A DNA stretch of 64,000 bases, from positions 62,001 through 126,000 of the forward strand of contig NZ_CP023701.1 in assembly GCF_008704535.1 (NCBI RefSeq), read 5' to 3'. Positions 57,169 through 64,000 of this stretch are shown here, piece after piece. The first letter of the stretch is position 1, and each line of letters opens with the position of its first letter. The position numbers and the translations under genes are program-made. Source of the stretch: Streptomyces subrutilus (GTDB taxonomy: Bacteria; Actinomycetota; Actinomycetes; Streptomycetales; Streptomycetaceae). A model generated the notes under the pieces. The model did not search any database. It worked only from the letters and a program-made list of their open reading frames with translations, and was not told the origin of the DNA.

Positions 57169-58380
57169 TCAGATGATGCGGCACTCGCGGGCCGACTTGA
57201 TGAAGGCCTCGGCCGCGAATTCGAGGTCGGCCTTGGTGTGGGCGGCGGTGATGGCGATGCGCAGCCGGGCCAGGTCGTTGGGGACGGCCGGGGTGACGAC
57301 GGGGAGGCCGATGACGCCGTTCTTGCGGCAGACGGTGGCGTAGTCGTAGGCGGCGGTGTCGGATCCGGCGATGACGGGGACGACGGCGGTCTCGCTGTCG
57401 ACGGTGGACATGCCGGCCTCGTGGAGGGTGGTGCGGAAGCGCTCGGACTCCTGCTGGATGAACTCCACGCGCTCCGGTTCGCGCTGCAGGATGCGCAGGG
57501 ACTCCAGGGCGGCGGCGGACTGGGCGGGGCCCAGGGCGGCGGAGAAGAGGAAGGGGCGGGCGGCGTACTTGAGGTGGTGGATGAGTTCGGCGGAGCCGGC
57601 GACCCAGCCGCCCATGGAGGGGATGGCCTTGGAGAGGGTGCCGAGCTTGACGTCGACCTTCACCTCGTAGTCGAAGTGCTCCTCGATGCCCTTGCCGGTG
57701 GCGCCGATGACGCCGAGGGCGTGGGCCTCGTCGACCATGAGGAGGGCGTTGTGGGCGTCGCAGACCTTGCGCAGATCGACGAGGGGGGCGATGTCGCCGT
57801 CCATGGAGTAGACGCTGTCGACGATGACCAGGCGGACGCCGGTGTCGGGGGCGGCGGCCAGGCGGCGCTCCAGGTGGGCGACGTCGTTGTGGCGGAAGCG
57901 GGTGACGGTGGCGCCGGAGAGCTTGCAGCCGTCGACGATGCTGGCGTGGTCGTACTTGTCGATGAAGACGGTGTCGCCGGGGCCGACGATCGCGCCGACG
58001 GTGCCGACGTTCGCCGCGTAGCCGGAGCCGAAGACGAGGGCCTGCTCGCGGCCGGCGAACTTGGCGACCTCGGCTTCGAGTTCCTCGTGCAGCGGGGTGG
58101 ATCCGGCCAGGGCGCGCACCCCGTGGTTGCCGGTGCCGTAGCGGTCGACGGCGGCCTTGGCGGCCGAGACGACGCGCTCGTCGCCGGCGAGTCCGAGGTA
58201 GCTGTAGCCGGACATCATCAGCAGGCGCTGGCCGTCCTGGTCCGCGTAGGCGGAGTCCCGCTCGACGGTGTAGGCGACGAAGCTGTTCTTGCGGTTGGGC
58301 TCGTACTCCAGGGACCGGACGCGGTCGCGGAAGTAGGCCAGCTTCGGTTCGAGTCGGCTCCAGGCAGCGGATGCGTTCAC
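57169..58380 (-). CDS. Alpha-oxoamine synthase (AONS/SPT-type, PLP)
   Basis: 403 residues. NSFVAYTVERDSAYADQDG, SYSYLGLAG-like SGYSYLGLAGDERV, Asp217 in LLMVDEAHALGV, and PLP Lys251 in KLGTLSKAIPSMGGWVAG. It condenses an amino acid with an acyl thioester, with decarboxylation, to an alpha-amino ketone. It resembles serine palmitoyltransferase and AONS rather than aminolevulinate synthase. No bio genes are nearby, so biotin synthesis is unlikely. First gene of its unit. GTG start with GAGGAGA upstream, preceded by a SARP-type heptamer pair. Confidence 0.9.
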   Translation of the reverse strand: MNASAAWSRLEPKLAYFRDRVRSLEYEPNRKNSFVAYTVERDSAYADQDGQRLLMMSGYSYLGLAGDERVVSAAKAAVDRYGTGNHGVRALAGSTPLHEELEAEVAKFAGREQALVFGSGYAANVGTVGAIVGPGDTVFIDKYDHASIVDGCKLSGATVTRFRHNDVAHLERRLAAAPDTGVRLVIVDSVYSMDGDIAPLVDLRKVCDAHNALLMVDEAHALGVIGATGKGIEEHFDYEVKVDVKLGTLSKAIPSMGGWVAGSAELIHHLKYAARPFLFSAALGPAQSAAALESLRILQREPERVEFIQQESERFRTTLHEAGMSTVDSETAVVPVIAGSDTAAYDYATVCRKNGVIGLPVVTPAVPNDLARLRIAITAAHTKADLEFAAEAFIKSARECRII

Positions 58381-58466
58381 GTGCTTCTCCTCGTGGCGAT
58401 CGTCCGGCGGACCCGGAACTCCATCTGCGCTCCGCCGTTGTTCCGGCGGGGCTCTAGTGGAATTCC

Positions 58467-58498
58467 ATTAAGACTCGGGGGGCGCAATAGCGGCGCAA
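58467..58498 (-). promoter_or_regulatory. SARP-type box and -10 for the oxoamine synthase operon
   Basis: On the minus strand TTGCGCC occurs twice (58492-58498 and 58481-58487) with an 11-bp period, followed after exactly 8 bp by CTTAAT (58467-58472) as -10. Two 7-bp direct repeats, 4-bp gaps and an 8-bp distance to the -10 is the standard SARP layout. The palindrome TGGAATTCCA (58458-58467) adjoins it. Confidence 0.65.
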
Positions 58499-58606
58499 GA
58501 GCGGGACACCGGCCGGAGTGGAGCGGGACCACAGTGGGGCTTGACGCGACGAGGAAATGCGCCGGGACCTGGGGTTTTATTCGCGGGGGAATGTTGGCGG
58601 CCGCTG

Positions 58607-58637
58607 TTGACATGCGGAGACGGCCCGCCGGTATCCT
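58607..58637 (+). promoter_or_regulatory. Probable promoter of the SARP gene
   Basis: TTGACA at 58607-58612 and TATCCT at 58632-58637 with a 19-bp spacer, about 59 bp upstream of the GTG. No TTGCG heptamer pair is present here, so the regulator seems not to control itself by that box. Confidence 0.5.
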
Positions 58638-58695
58638 CTGAATCGCACGAGCTAGGGGGACACGGCCGGAAGCCGACCGTTTCGGAGAGTGCATA

Positions 58696-59598
58696 GTGCT
58701 GATCAGACTGATAGGTCTTGTCACGATCGAGCCGGACGGAGCACCGCCTCAACACCTCTCGAGCGCCCAGGCGCAGGTCGCGTTCGCCCGGCTGTTGCTG
58801 GAGCGGGCCGGGGGCACGGACCGTGACCAGTTGGCCGAGACGGTGTGGCCCGAGGGCCTGCCGGACACGTGGGCGTCGGCGCTGCGCAGCATCGTCAGCC
58901 GGGTGCGTACCTTCGTCACGACGCCGCAGGACAAGCCGGGGGCTCCTCCCCTGGTGGCGCAGGGCGGCCGGTACCTGTTGCGGGTGCCGCGCGACGCGGC
59001 GGTGGACGTGGAGGTCGCGGAGACCGCGGTGGGCGAGGCGGGCGAGGCGTACGCGGAGGGCGCCTTCGCGGTGGCCCAGCAGCTGGCGGCCGGTGCGGTG
59101 TCGAACCTGCGGGGTTCGTTCCTGCCCTCGCACGAGGGCGAGTGGGTGAACGCGATGCGCGAGCAGTTGGAGGAGCTGCGGCTGAAGGCGCTGGAGACGG
59201 CGAGCCTGGCGTCCTCGGCGCTGGGCGACGAGCACCACGCGCTGCGGTACGCGGAGGAGGCGGTGCGCCGGGCGCCGTTCCGGGAGAGTGCCTACCGCTG
59301 CCGGATGGCGGCGCACACGCGGGCCGGCAACCGGGCGGAGGCGTTGCGCAGTTACCAGCAGTTGCGGGAGGTGCTGGCGGAGGAGCTGGGCATCGATCCG
59401 GCGCCGGAGACGGAGGCGGCGTACCTGGAGCTGCTGCGGACGCCGGAGCCGCGGCCGCGGGTGCGGTCCGCGACCTGCCTGGACCCGGTGCTGATGGGGG
59501 TGTTCGAGGTGGACCTGCGGGCGCCGGCGCCGCGGCCGTGCTCGCTGGCCGACCACGGGTGCGTGACGCATCCGACGGTCTCCTCCCCCGCCGCCTGA
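58696..59598 (+). CDS. SARP-family pathway-specific activator
   Basis: 300 residues, the small SARP type. N-terminal winged-helix DNA-binding domain (about 1-95: ARLLLERAGGTDRDQLAETVWPEG, ALRSIVSRVRTFV, GGRYLLRV) and the bacterial transcriptional activation domain (about 100-255: VDVEVAETAVGEAGEAYAEG, REQLEELRLKALETASLA, FRESAYRCRMAAHTRAGNRAEALRSYQQLREVLAEELG, split here in blocks). GTG with GGAGAG at 6 nt. Such proteins bind heptamer direct repeats upstream of cluster genes and recruit RNA polymerase. It stands between two minus-strand operons of the cluster and has its own terminator. Confidence 0.93.
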   Translation: MLIRLIGLVTIEPDGAPPQHLSSAQAQVAFARLLLERAGGTDRDQLAETVWPEGLPDTWASALRSIVSRVRTFVTTPQDKPGAPPLVAQGGRYLLRVPRDAAVDVEVAETAVGEAGEAYAEGAFAVAQQLAAGAVSNLRGSFLPSHEGEWVNAMREQLEELRLKALETASLASSALGDEHHALRYAEEAVRRAPFRESAYRCRMAAHTRAGNRAEALRSYQQLREVLAEELGIDPAPETEAAYLELLRTPEPRPRVRSATCLDPVLMGVFEVDLRAPAPRPCSLADHGCVTHPTVSSPAA

Positions 59599-59616
59599 CC
59601 CCGTCCGCGGCCCGTA

Positions 59617-59663
59617 CGCCGAAGGCCGCCCCCGCGATCCGATCGCGGGGGCGGCCTTCGGCG
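59617..59663. terminator. Bidirectional terminator after the SARP gene
   Basis: Two 23-nt arms (59617-59639 and 59641-59663) around a single C form a very stable hairpin. Confidence 0.9.
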
Positions 59664-59756
59664 TGCGCGCGGGTGCGCCGTACCGCGTCCGGGCGGTTCC
59701 GCGGGCCGGGCGGCGGGCGGGCGGGCGGCGGGGGCGGGACGGGGACGGCGGAGCGG

Positions 59757-59790
59757 CCCCGGCCTCCCTGGGGGGGGTGGGAGGCCGGGG
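59757..59790 (-). terminator. Terminator of the KAS III/ketoreductase operon
   Basis: A perfect 12-bp stem, CCCCGGCCTCCC at 59757-59768 with GGGAGGCCGGGG at 59779-59790, 20 bp beyond the ketoreductase stop. Confidence 0.8.
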
Positions 59791-59809
59791 CCGGGCGGGG
59801 CAGCGGGGG

Positions 59810-60562
59810 TCAGGTGATGGAGACCCCGCTGTCGATGCTGATGACCTGGCCGGTCATGCAGTCCTGGTCGAGGAAGAGGGCCGCGCTGCGGGCGACCTCC
59901 TCGACGGTGACGAACCGCGGGATGGGGGCCTTGTCCTCCATGCCCTCGATGACCCGGTCGGGAAGGGTGTTGGTCATTCCCGTGATCATGAAGCCGGGTG
60001 ACAGCGCGTTGACGGTGACCCCGCGCCGGCCGCACTCCGAGGCGAGGGTGCGGGTGAAGCCGATCAGGCCCGCCTTGGAGGCCGAGTACGCCGTCTGGCC
60101 GGCGGTCGCGATGATGCCCGAGGGGGACACGATGTTGATCACGCGGCCCCAGCGCTGGCGCAGCATGTGCGGCACCGAGACGCGGGCGGTGTGGAAGGAG
60201 CCGATCAGGTTGGTCTGGATGACCTGGGCCCAGTCGGCCGGGTTCTGCATGGCCATCAGGCTGTCCTTGCGGATGGCGCCGTTGTTGACCAGGACGTCCA
60301 CGGGGCCGAGTTCGGCGGTGATGTGGGCGTGGAGGGCCTGGGTGGCCTCCCACGATCCGACGTCGCCGGTGACCAGCACCGAGGGGTTGGTCAGCTTCTC
60401 GCGGACGGCCTCGGCGGCCTCCTTGGAGCTGTTGTAGTGGACGGCGACCCGGCAGCCCAGGGCGTCGAGTTCCAGCGCCAGGGCCTGGCCGAGGCCGCCC
60501 GAGGCGCCGGTCACGAGCGCGACCGGGGAGTCCGGGCGCTTGCCCGCTCCGTTCTTGCTCAT
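59810..60562 (-). CDS. FabG-like 3-oxoacyl-ACP reductase (SDR)
   Basis: 250 residues. NADPH motif TGASGGLGQALA, NNGAIRKDSL, catalytic Ser in VSPSG, and YSASKAGLIGFTRTLA with the Tyr and Lys. Ends in VISIDSGVSIT. It reduces a 3-ketoacyl thioester to the 3-hydroxyacyl form. ATG overlaps the KAS III stop (ATGA). Last gene of the carrier-KAS III-reductase unit. Confidence 0.93.
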   Translation of the reverse strand: MSKNGAGKRPDSPVALVTGASGGLGQALALELDALGCRVAVHYNSSKEAAEAVREKLTNPSVLVTGDVGSWEATQALHAHITAELGPVDVLVNNGAIRKDSLMAMQNPADWAQVIQTNLIGSFHTARVSVPHMLRQRWGRVINIVSPSGIIATAGQTAYSASKAGLIGFTRTLASECGRRGVTVNALSPGFMITGMTNTLPDRVIEGMEDKAPIPRFVTVEEVARSAALFLDQDCMTGQVISIDSGVSIT

Positions 60563-61545
60563 GCCGCGACACCGCCCCATTCCATCAGGATCGATCCCCA
60601 GGTCATGCCGGCTCCGAAGCCGGCCAGCAGGACCTTGTCGCCGGCCTTGATGCGGCCCTCTTCGAGGGCCTCGGTCAGCGCGATGGGGATCGACGCCGAG
60701 GCCGTGTTGCCGTACTTCTGCAGGTTGGTGATCAGTGCTTCGGGCCGCAGCCCGGTGTGCGAGAGGATCGAGTTGATGATCCTGATGTTGGCCTGGTGCG
60801 GGACGACGTGGTCGATGTCGGCCGCGTCGACCTTGGCGCTCTCCAGCGTCTCGCGGACCGTGCGCACGGTGTAGCGGACGGCGTTGAGGTAGATCTCGTT
60901 GCCGTTGATCTGCGCGTAGTGCAGGCCCGCGTCCAGGGTCTCCTGGGTGGTGGGCATCCGGCTGCCGCCGGCGAGGACCTTGAGGGAGCCGGTGCAGGCG
61001 CCGTCGGCGCCCAGGTTCCAGGCCTTGACCCGGTTCTCGGCGCCCGGTTGCAGGACGACGGCGCCGGCGCCGTCCCCGACGAGGATGGACAGGTCCCGGT
61101 CGGCCGGGTTGGCCGTCAGGGTGTGGGTGTCGGAGCCGATGAGCAGGATCGGGCGGGGGTCGATGGCGATGAGTGCCATCGCCGACACCAGCCCGTAGAC
61201 GAAGCCCGCGCACTCGGAGTTGACGTCGTGCGCGCTCCCGGAGATGCCCAGTTCGTGGTGGACGAACGCGGACGTCGCCGGGGAGGGCTGCTCGGGCGTG
61301 GCGGTCGCCACGATGAGGTGGGCGATGTCGGCGCCGGTCAGACCCGCTTTGTCCAGCGCGCGCCGGCCGGCCTCGACGGCCAGGGAGGCGGTGGTCTGCC
61401 CCGGGTTGACCGCCCGCCGCTCGCGGATCCCGCAGCGGCTGACGACCCAGTGCTCGTCGACACCGAACCGTTCGGCGAGCTCGGCACTGGTGACGATGCG
61501 TTCGGGTACGGACATGCCCCACCCGGTGATGTCGAAGCCGGTCAC
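60559..61545 (-). CDS. KAS III (FabH-like) ketosynthase
   Basis: 328 residues. Triad Cys112 (VNSECAGFVYGL), His250 (VPHQANIRI) and Asn280 (YGNTASASIP), so a true condensing enzyme. It would start an acyl chain by joining an acyl-CoA or other starter with malonyl on the carrier encoded just upstream; homologues in clusters also act as acyltransferases or cyclases. GTG at 61545 has a GGGGGG-type site close by. Confidence 0.93.
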   Translation of the reverse strand: MTGFDITGWGMSVPERIVTSAELAERFGVDEHWVVSRCGIRERRAVNPGQTTASLAVEAGRRALDKAGLTGADIAHLIVATATPEQPSPATSAFVHHELGISGSAHDVNSECAGFVYGLVSAMALIAIDPRPILLIGSDTHTLTANPADRDLSILVGDGAGAVVLQPGAENRVKAWNLGADGACTGSLKVLAGGSRMPTTQETLDAGLHYAQINGNEIYLNAVRYTVRTVRETLESAKVDAADIDHVVPHQANIRIINSILSHTGLRPEALITNLQKYGNTASASIPIALTEALEEGRIKAGDKVLLAGFGAGMTWGSILMEWGGVAA

Positions 61546-61556
61546 GTCACCCCCCG

Positions 61557-61811
61557 CTACGCCTGAGCCGGGGCGAGGTCGACGATCTTCGCGTACACGT
61601 CACGCAGGGTGGTCGTGTCGTCGAGGTCGGCGAAGAGCGACTCGTCGGCCGGGATGTGCGGGTACTGGTTCTGGAATCCGTACAGCCACTCCATCAGGTC
61701 CAGCGAGTCGACGTCCGCGATGTGCTGGAGCGGGGCGTCGGGGCTGACCTCTGCGGCACCAGAAACGGCCTCGAGCTGGCTCGCCAGTTCTTCGATGGTG
61801 GGCAGCGACAT
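61557..61811 (-). CDS. Acyl carrier protein
   Basis: 84 residues. LPTIEELASQLEAVSG, then IADVDSLDLMEWLYGFQNQYP with the phosphopantetheine Ser in DSL, and LFADLDDTTTLRDVYAKIV. Differs clearly from the other carrier in the window, so the two probably serve different steps (chain initiation here, amino-acid loading there). First gene of its unit; GAGAGGA lies 9 nt before the ATG. Confidence 0.92.
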   Translation of the reverse strand: MSLPTIEELASQLEAVSGAAEVSPDAPLQHIADVDSLDLMEWLYGFQNQYPHIPADESLFADLDDTTTLRDVYAKIVDLAPAQA

Positions 61812-61868
61812 GGGGTCGGTCCTCTCTCGGCAATGCAACTCGGCAGTGCGTGTCTGTTTTCGAGAGTG

Positions 61869-61900
61869 ATGAAATCCCCGCCCCCGCAAGGAAGCCGCAA
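61869..61900 (-). promoter_or_regulatory. SARP-type box and -10 for the carrier/KAS III operon
   Basis: Minus strand: TTGCGGC (61894-61900) and TTGCGGG (61883-61889), 11-bp period, then 8 bp, then TTTCAT (61869-61874). Same geometry as at 58467-58498. Confidence 0.65.
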
Positions 61901-61930
61901 CACGGGACGTTGGCGTGAATGCGGTCCGTC

Positions 61931-61962
61931 TTGCGCCCGCCTTGCGGGGCATCGGGTTTCCT
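61931..61962 (+). promoter_or_regulatory. SARP-type box for the methyltransferase/monooxygenase unit
   Basis: Plus strand: TTGCGCC (61931-61937) and TTGCGGG (61942-61948), 11-bp period, 8 bp, then TTTCCT (61957-61962). It is back to back with the box of the divergent carrier operon, so one regulator could switch both. Confidence 0.6.
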
Positions 61963-62015
61963 CGGACGCGAATTAGGAAATACGGCCCGCCGGACACGCA
62001 GGAAAGAGGATCAGG

Positions 62016-62909
62016 ATGACAACGGTCGCCCCCAAGTCGGTGGACCCCGAGGTCGATGCGATCAGGCACCACTACGAGGTCAGCAACGATTTCTACCGGC
62101 TCCTGCTGGGCCCCTCGATGATGTACTCCGGCGGTTACTGGGAGGCCGGCGAGGACCTCAACGCCGCGCTCGACGAGGCGCAGTACCGCAAGCTCGACAA
62201 GTTCGCGGAGCTCGCGAACGTCACCCCGGCCACCGGGCGCGTCCTGGACATCGGCTGCGGCTGGGGCACGATGCTCAACCGCCTCACCACCGTGCACGGC
62301 GCGGAGCGGGCCGTGGGCCTGACCCTGTCGCGTACGCAGGAGGCCTTCATCGACGGCCTCGGCAACCCGAAGATCACCACGCTGGTGCAGAGCTGGGCCG
62401 ACTACAAGGTCGCCGACGACAGCGAGAAGTACGACGCGGCGTTCTGCATCAACGCGCTGGAGCACTTCGTGTCCTCCAACCTGCCGCCCAAGGAGCGCAC
62501 CAAGCGCTACCGGTACTTCTTCCAGCAGGTCGCGAACGCCCTGAACCCGGGTGCGAAGTTCGTGCTGCACACGATGACGGCCGAGGCGCTGCCGATGAAC
62601 CGGGCGCTGCTGGACGACCTGAAGTTCCTGCAGCGCTCCGAGTTCGAGGGTTGCCACATCCCGCACCTGAGCGAGCTGAGCGCGGCGGCCGAGGGCCTCT
62701 TCGAGATCGACGAGGTCGTCAACGAGCGCGAGTCGTTCGCGATGGCGTGCCGGGCGTGGCTGGTGCTGCTGGCGGAGCGCCGGGACGAGGCCGTGGCCCT
62801 GGAGGGCGAGGAGGTCGTCTCGCGCTTCGAGCGCTACCTGGACATCTTCGCGTACACCCTCGAGGACAAGTTCTTCAACAACTTCCGCGTCACCATCACG
62901 CGCCGCTAA
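62016..62909 (+). CDS. Cyclopropane-fatty-acid-synthase-type SAM methyltransferase
   Basis: 297 residues. VDAIRHHYEVSNDFYRLLLGPSMMYSGGYW is the family's N-terminal acyl-site block, VLDIGCGWGTMLNRL the SAM loop, VGLTLSRTQEAFI the next, and AFCINALEHF replaces the usual region before the bicarbonate site. It would add a methyl or cyclopropane carbon to an olefin or enol/aromatic carbon of a chain. ATG with AAGAGGA at 6 nt. Followed 11 bp later by the monooxygenase gene; the pair share one promoter. Confidence 0.85.
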   Translation: MTTVAPKSVDPEVDAIRHHYEVSNDFYRLLLGPSMMYSGGYWEAGEDLNAALDEAQYRKLDKFAELANVTPATGRVLDIGCGWGTMLNRLTTVHGAERAVGLTLSRTQEAFIDGLGNPKITTLVQSWADYKVADDSEKYDAAFCINALEHFVSSNLPPKERTKRYRYFFQQVANALNPGAKFVLHTMTAEALPMNRALLDDLKFLQRSEFEGCHIPHLSELSAAAEGLFEIDEVVNERESFAMACRAWLVLLAERRDEAVALEGEEVVSRFERYLDIFAYTLEDKFFNNFRVTITRR

Positions 62910-62920
62910 GGGAGCCAGAC

Positions 62921-64000
62921 GTGACGAGCATTCTCGAACCGGCCAAGGACGGCGGTGCCCGGACGGGCACCGAGCCGGCTCCCGGTGGCCGCGGCCCGAC
63001 CCGGCACCTGCGGGTCGCGGTCATCGGTACCGGGTTCTCGGGCCTGGGCACCGCCGTCCGGCTGCTGCAGTCGGGCATCGACGACTTCCTGGTGTTCGAG
63101 CGGGCTGACGAGGTCGGCGGCACCTGGCGCGACAACAGCTATCCGGGTTGTGCGTGCGACGTCATGTCCCACCTCTACTCGTTCTCCTTCGCCCGGAACC
63201 CGAACTGGAAGTCGACGTTCGCCTCGCGGGACGAGCTGTACGCCTACCTGCGCGATACGGCCGACCGTTTCGGGGTGCGCCCGCACATCCGGTTCGGGCA
63301 CGAGCTGGAGGCCGCCCGCTGGGACGAGGGCGAGCGGCACTGGAGGATCGAGACCTCCCAGGGCGAGTACACCGCCCAGTTCCTGGTGACGGGTACCGGC
63401 TACCTCAGCGAGGCGGCGGTGCCGGACATCAAGGGCCTGGACGGGTTCGAGGGGAAGGTCTTCCACTCCTCCGACTGGGACCACGACCACGACCTGGCCG
63501 GCCGGCGCGTCGCCGTCATCGGCACCGGCGCCTCGGCGATCCAGTTCGTGCCGGCGATCCAGCCGGAGGTCGGGCAGCTGGACCTCTACCAGCGCACTCC
63601 CCCGTGGATCGGTCCCAAGCCCGACAAGGCCAACAGCGAGCTGCACACCAAGCTGCTGCGTTCGCTGCCGGGTTACCAGAAGTTCCGGCGGGGCTTCAAC
63701 ATGTGGGGCCGGGAGATCCTGGCGTTCTTCTGGAAGCGCCCCAAGCTCGCCGAGAAGGTCCAGAAGATGGCGAGCGACCACCTGAAGAAGTCGGTGGCCG
63801 ACGAGGCGCTGCGCGCCCGGCTGACGCCCGACTACCTGGTGGCGTGCAAGCGCCTGCTGTTCTCCAACACCTGGTACCCGGCGATCCAGCAGCCCAACGT
63901 GGAGATCGTCAGCGACGGGATCGCGGAGGTCCGGGCGCGGTCGATCGTCGGGTCGGACGGGGTGGAGCGCGAGGTCGACACCATCATCCTGGGCACCGGG
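62921..64000 (+). CDS. Baeyer-Villiger-type flavin monooxygenase, 3' end beyond the window
   Basis: 360 codons visible. First FAD motif VAVIGTGFSGLGTAVRL, EVGGTWRDNSYPGCACDV, the BVMO fingerprint FEGKVFHSSDW (FxGxxxHxxxW), and the NADPH motif RVAVIGTGASAIQFVPAI. Complete enzymes of the type run to about 490-600 residues, so the C-terminal part is missing. It inserts oxygen next to a ketone or hydroxylates a heteroatom. GTG with GGGAG at 7 nt. Its presence at the edge shows the cluster continues to the right. Confidence 0.88.
   Translation, partial: MTSILEPAKDGGARTGTEPAPGGRGPTRHLRVAVIGTGFSGLGTAVRLLQSGIDDFLVFERADEVGGTWRDNSYPGCACDVMSHLYSFSFARNPNWKSTFASRDELYAYLRDTADRFGVRPHIRFGHELEAARWDEGERHWRIETSQGEYTAQFLVTGTGYLSEAAVPDIKGLDGFEGKVFHSSDWDHDHDLAGRRVAVIGTGASAIQFVPAIQPEVGQLDLYQRTPPWIGPKPDKANSELHTKLLRSLPGYQKFRRGFNMWGREILAFFWKRPKLAEKVQKMASDHLKKSVADEALRARLTPDYLVACKRLLFSNTWYPAIQQPNVEIVSDGIAEVRARSIVGSDGVEREVDTIILGTG

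Noticed and set aside
57169..58380. Aminolevulinate synthase for a C5N unit
   Set aside because: The enzyme looks like the AONS/SPT group, and no C5N acyl-CoA ligase or amide synthetase pair is adjacent.

Overview
The window is high-GC (about 73%) actinobacterial DNA with GTG starts, coupled ATGA/GTGA gene overlaps and GC-rich terminator hairpins. A 2-methylisoborneol operon with a family 2B encapsulin, a SARP regulator and zinc-free ribosomal protein paralogues all point to Streptomyces or a close relative. No rRNA, tRNA, CRISPR array or insertion sequence was seen. All calls come from reading the sequence; no database was searched.

Layout. 0.3-9 kb: a secreted transglycosylase-like protein, a flavin monooxygenase/TetR pair with a double operator, a TetR/MFS pair, a secreted phospholipase A2 and an ATP-grasp ligase. 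8.4-15.3 kb: glycerol catabolism (glpF-glpK-glpD) divergent from the PTS dihydroxyacetone kinase (dhaK-dhaL-dhaM). 15.6-18.6 kb: a secreted GH114-type glycosidase next to a two-component system. 19.2-23.1 kb: encapsulin shell, 2-methylisoborneol synthase and GPP methyltransferase. 23.2-23.9 kb: cysteine-free L33, L31 and L36. 24-31 kb: ordinary genes of mostly unknown role plus a patch of gene remnants at 28.9-29.9 kb. 31.3-39.6 kb: a complete methyl cycle (metK, adenosine-kinase-like, metH, metF, ahcY) on one strand. 39.7-64 kb: a biosynthetic gene cluster that continues beyond the right edge.

The right-hand cluster combines FAS-type enzymes (two carrier proteins, KAS III, KAS II-type KS, ketoreductase, MaoC dehydratase, alpha-oxoamine synthase), an amino-acid-type adenylating ligase with an acyl-CoA-dehydrogenase-type oxidase, four tryptophan-pathway homologues (TrpD, TrpA, TrpF, TrpC, with no TrpB or TrpE in the window), an orphan ectoine synthase, a PLP decarboxylase, a multicopper oxidase, an odd condensation-domain protein, a cyclopropane-synthase-type methyltransferase and a Baeyer-Villiger monooxygenase. 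A SARP gene lies among them. I found paired TTGCG-type heptamers with an 11-bp period upstream of four of its transcription units, the architecture SARPs usually bind. I do not recognise the product. The TrpD homologue has lost the usual anthranilate-pocket residues, so the Trp-like quartet may act on something other than anthranilate.

A second theme is a family of about 169-bp near-perfect palindromes bounded by CTAG: three full copies and one degenerate copy. In two of them the terminal CTAG supplies the stop codon of the adjacent gene, and one sits between the encapsulin and its presumed cargo gene.
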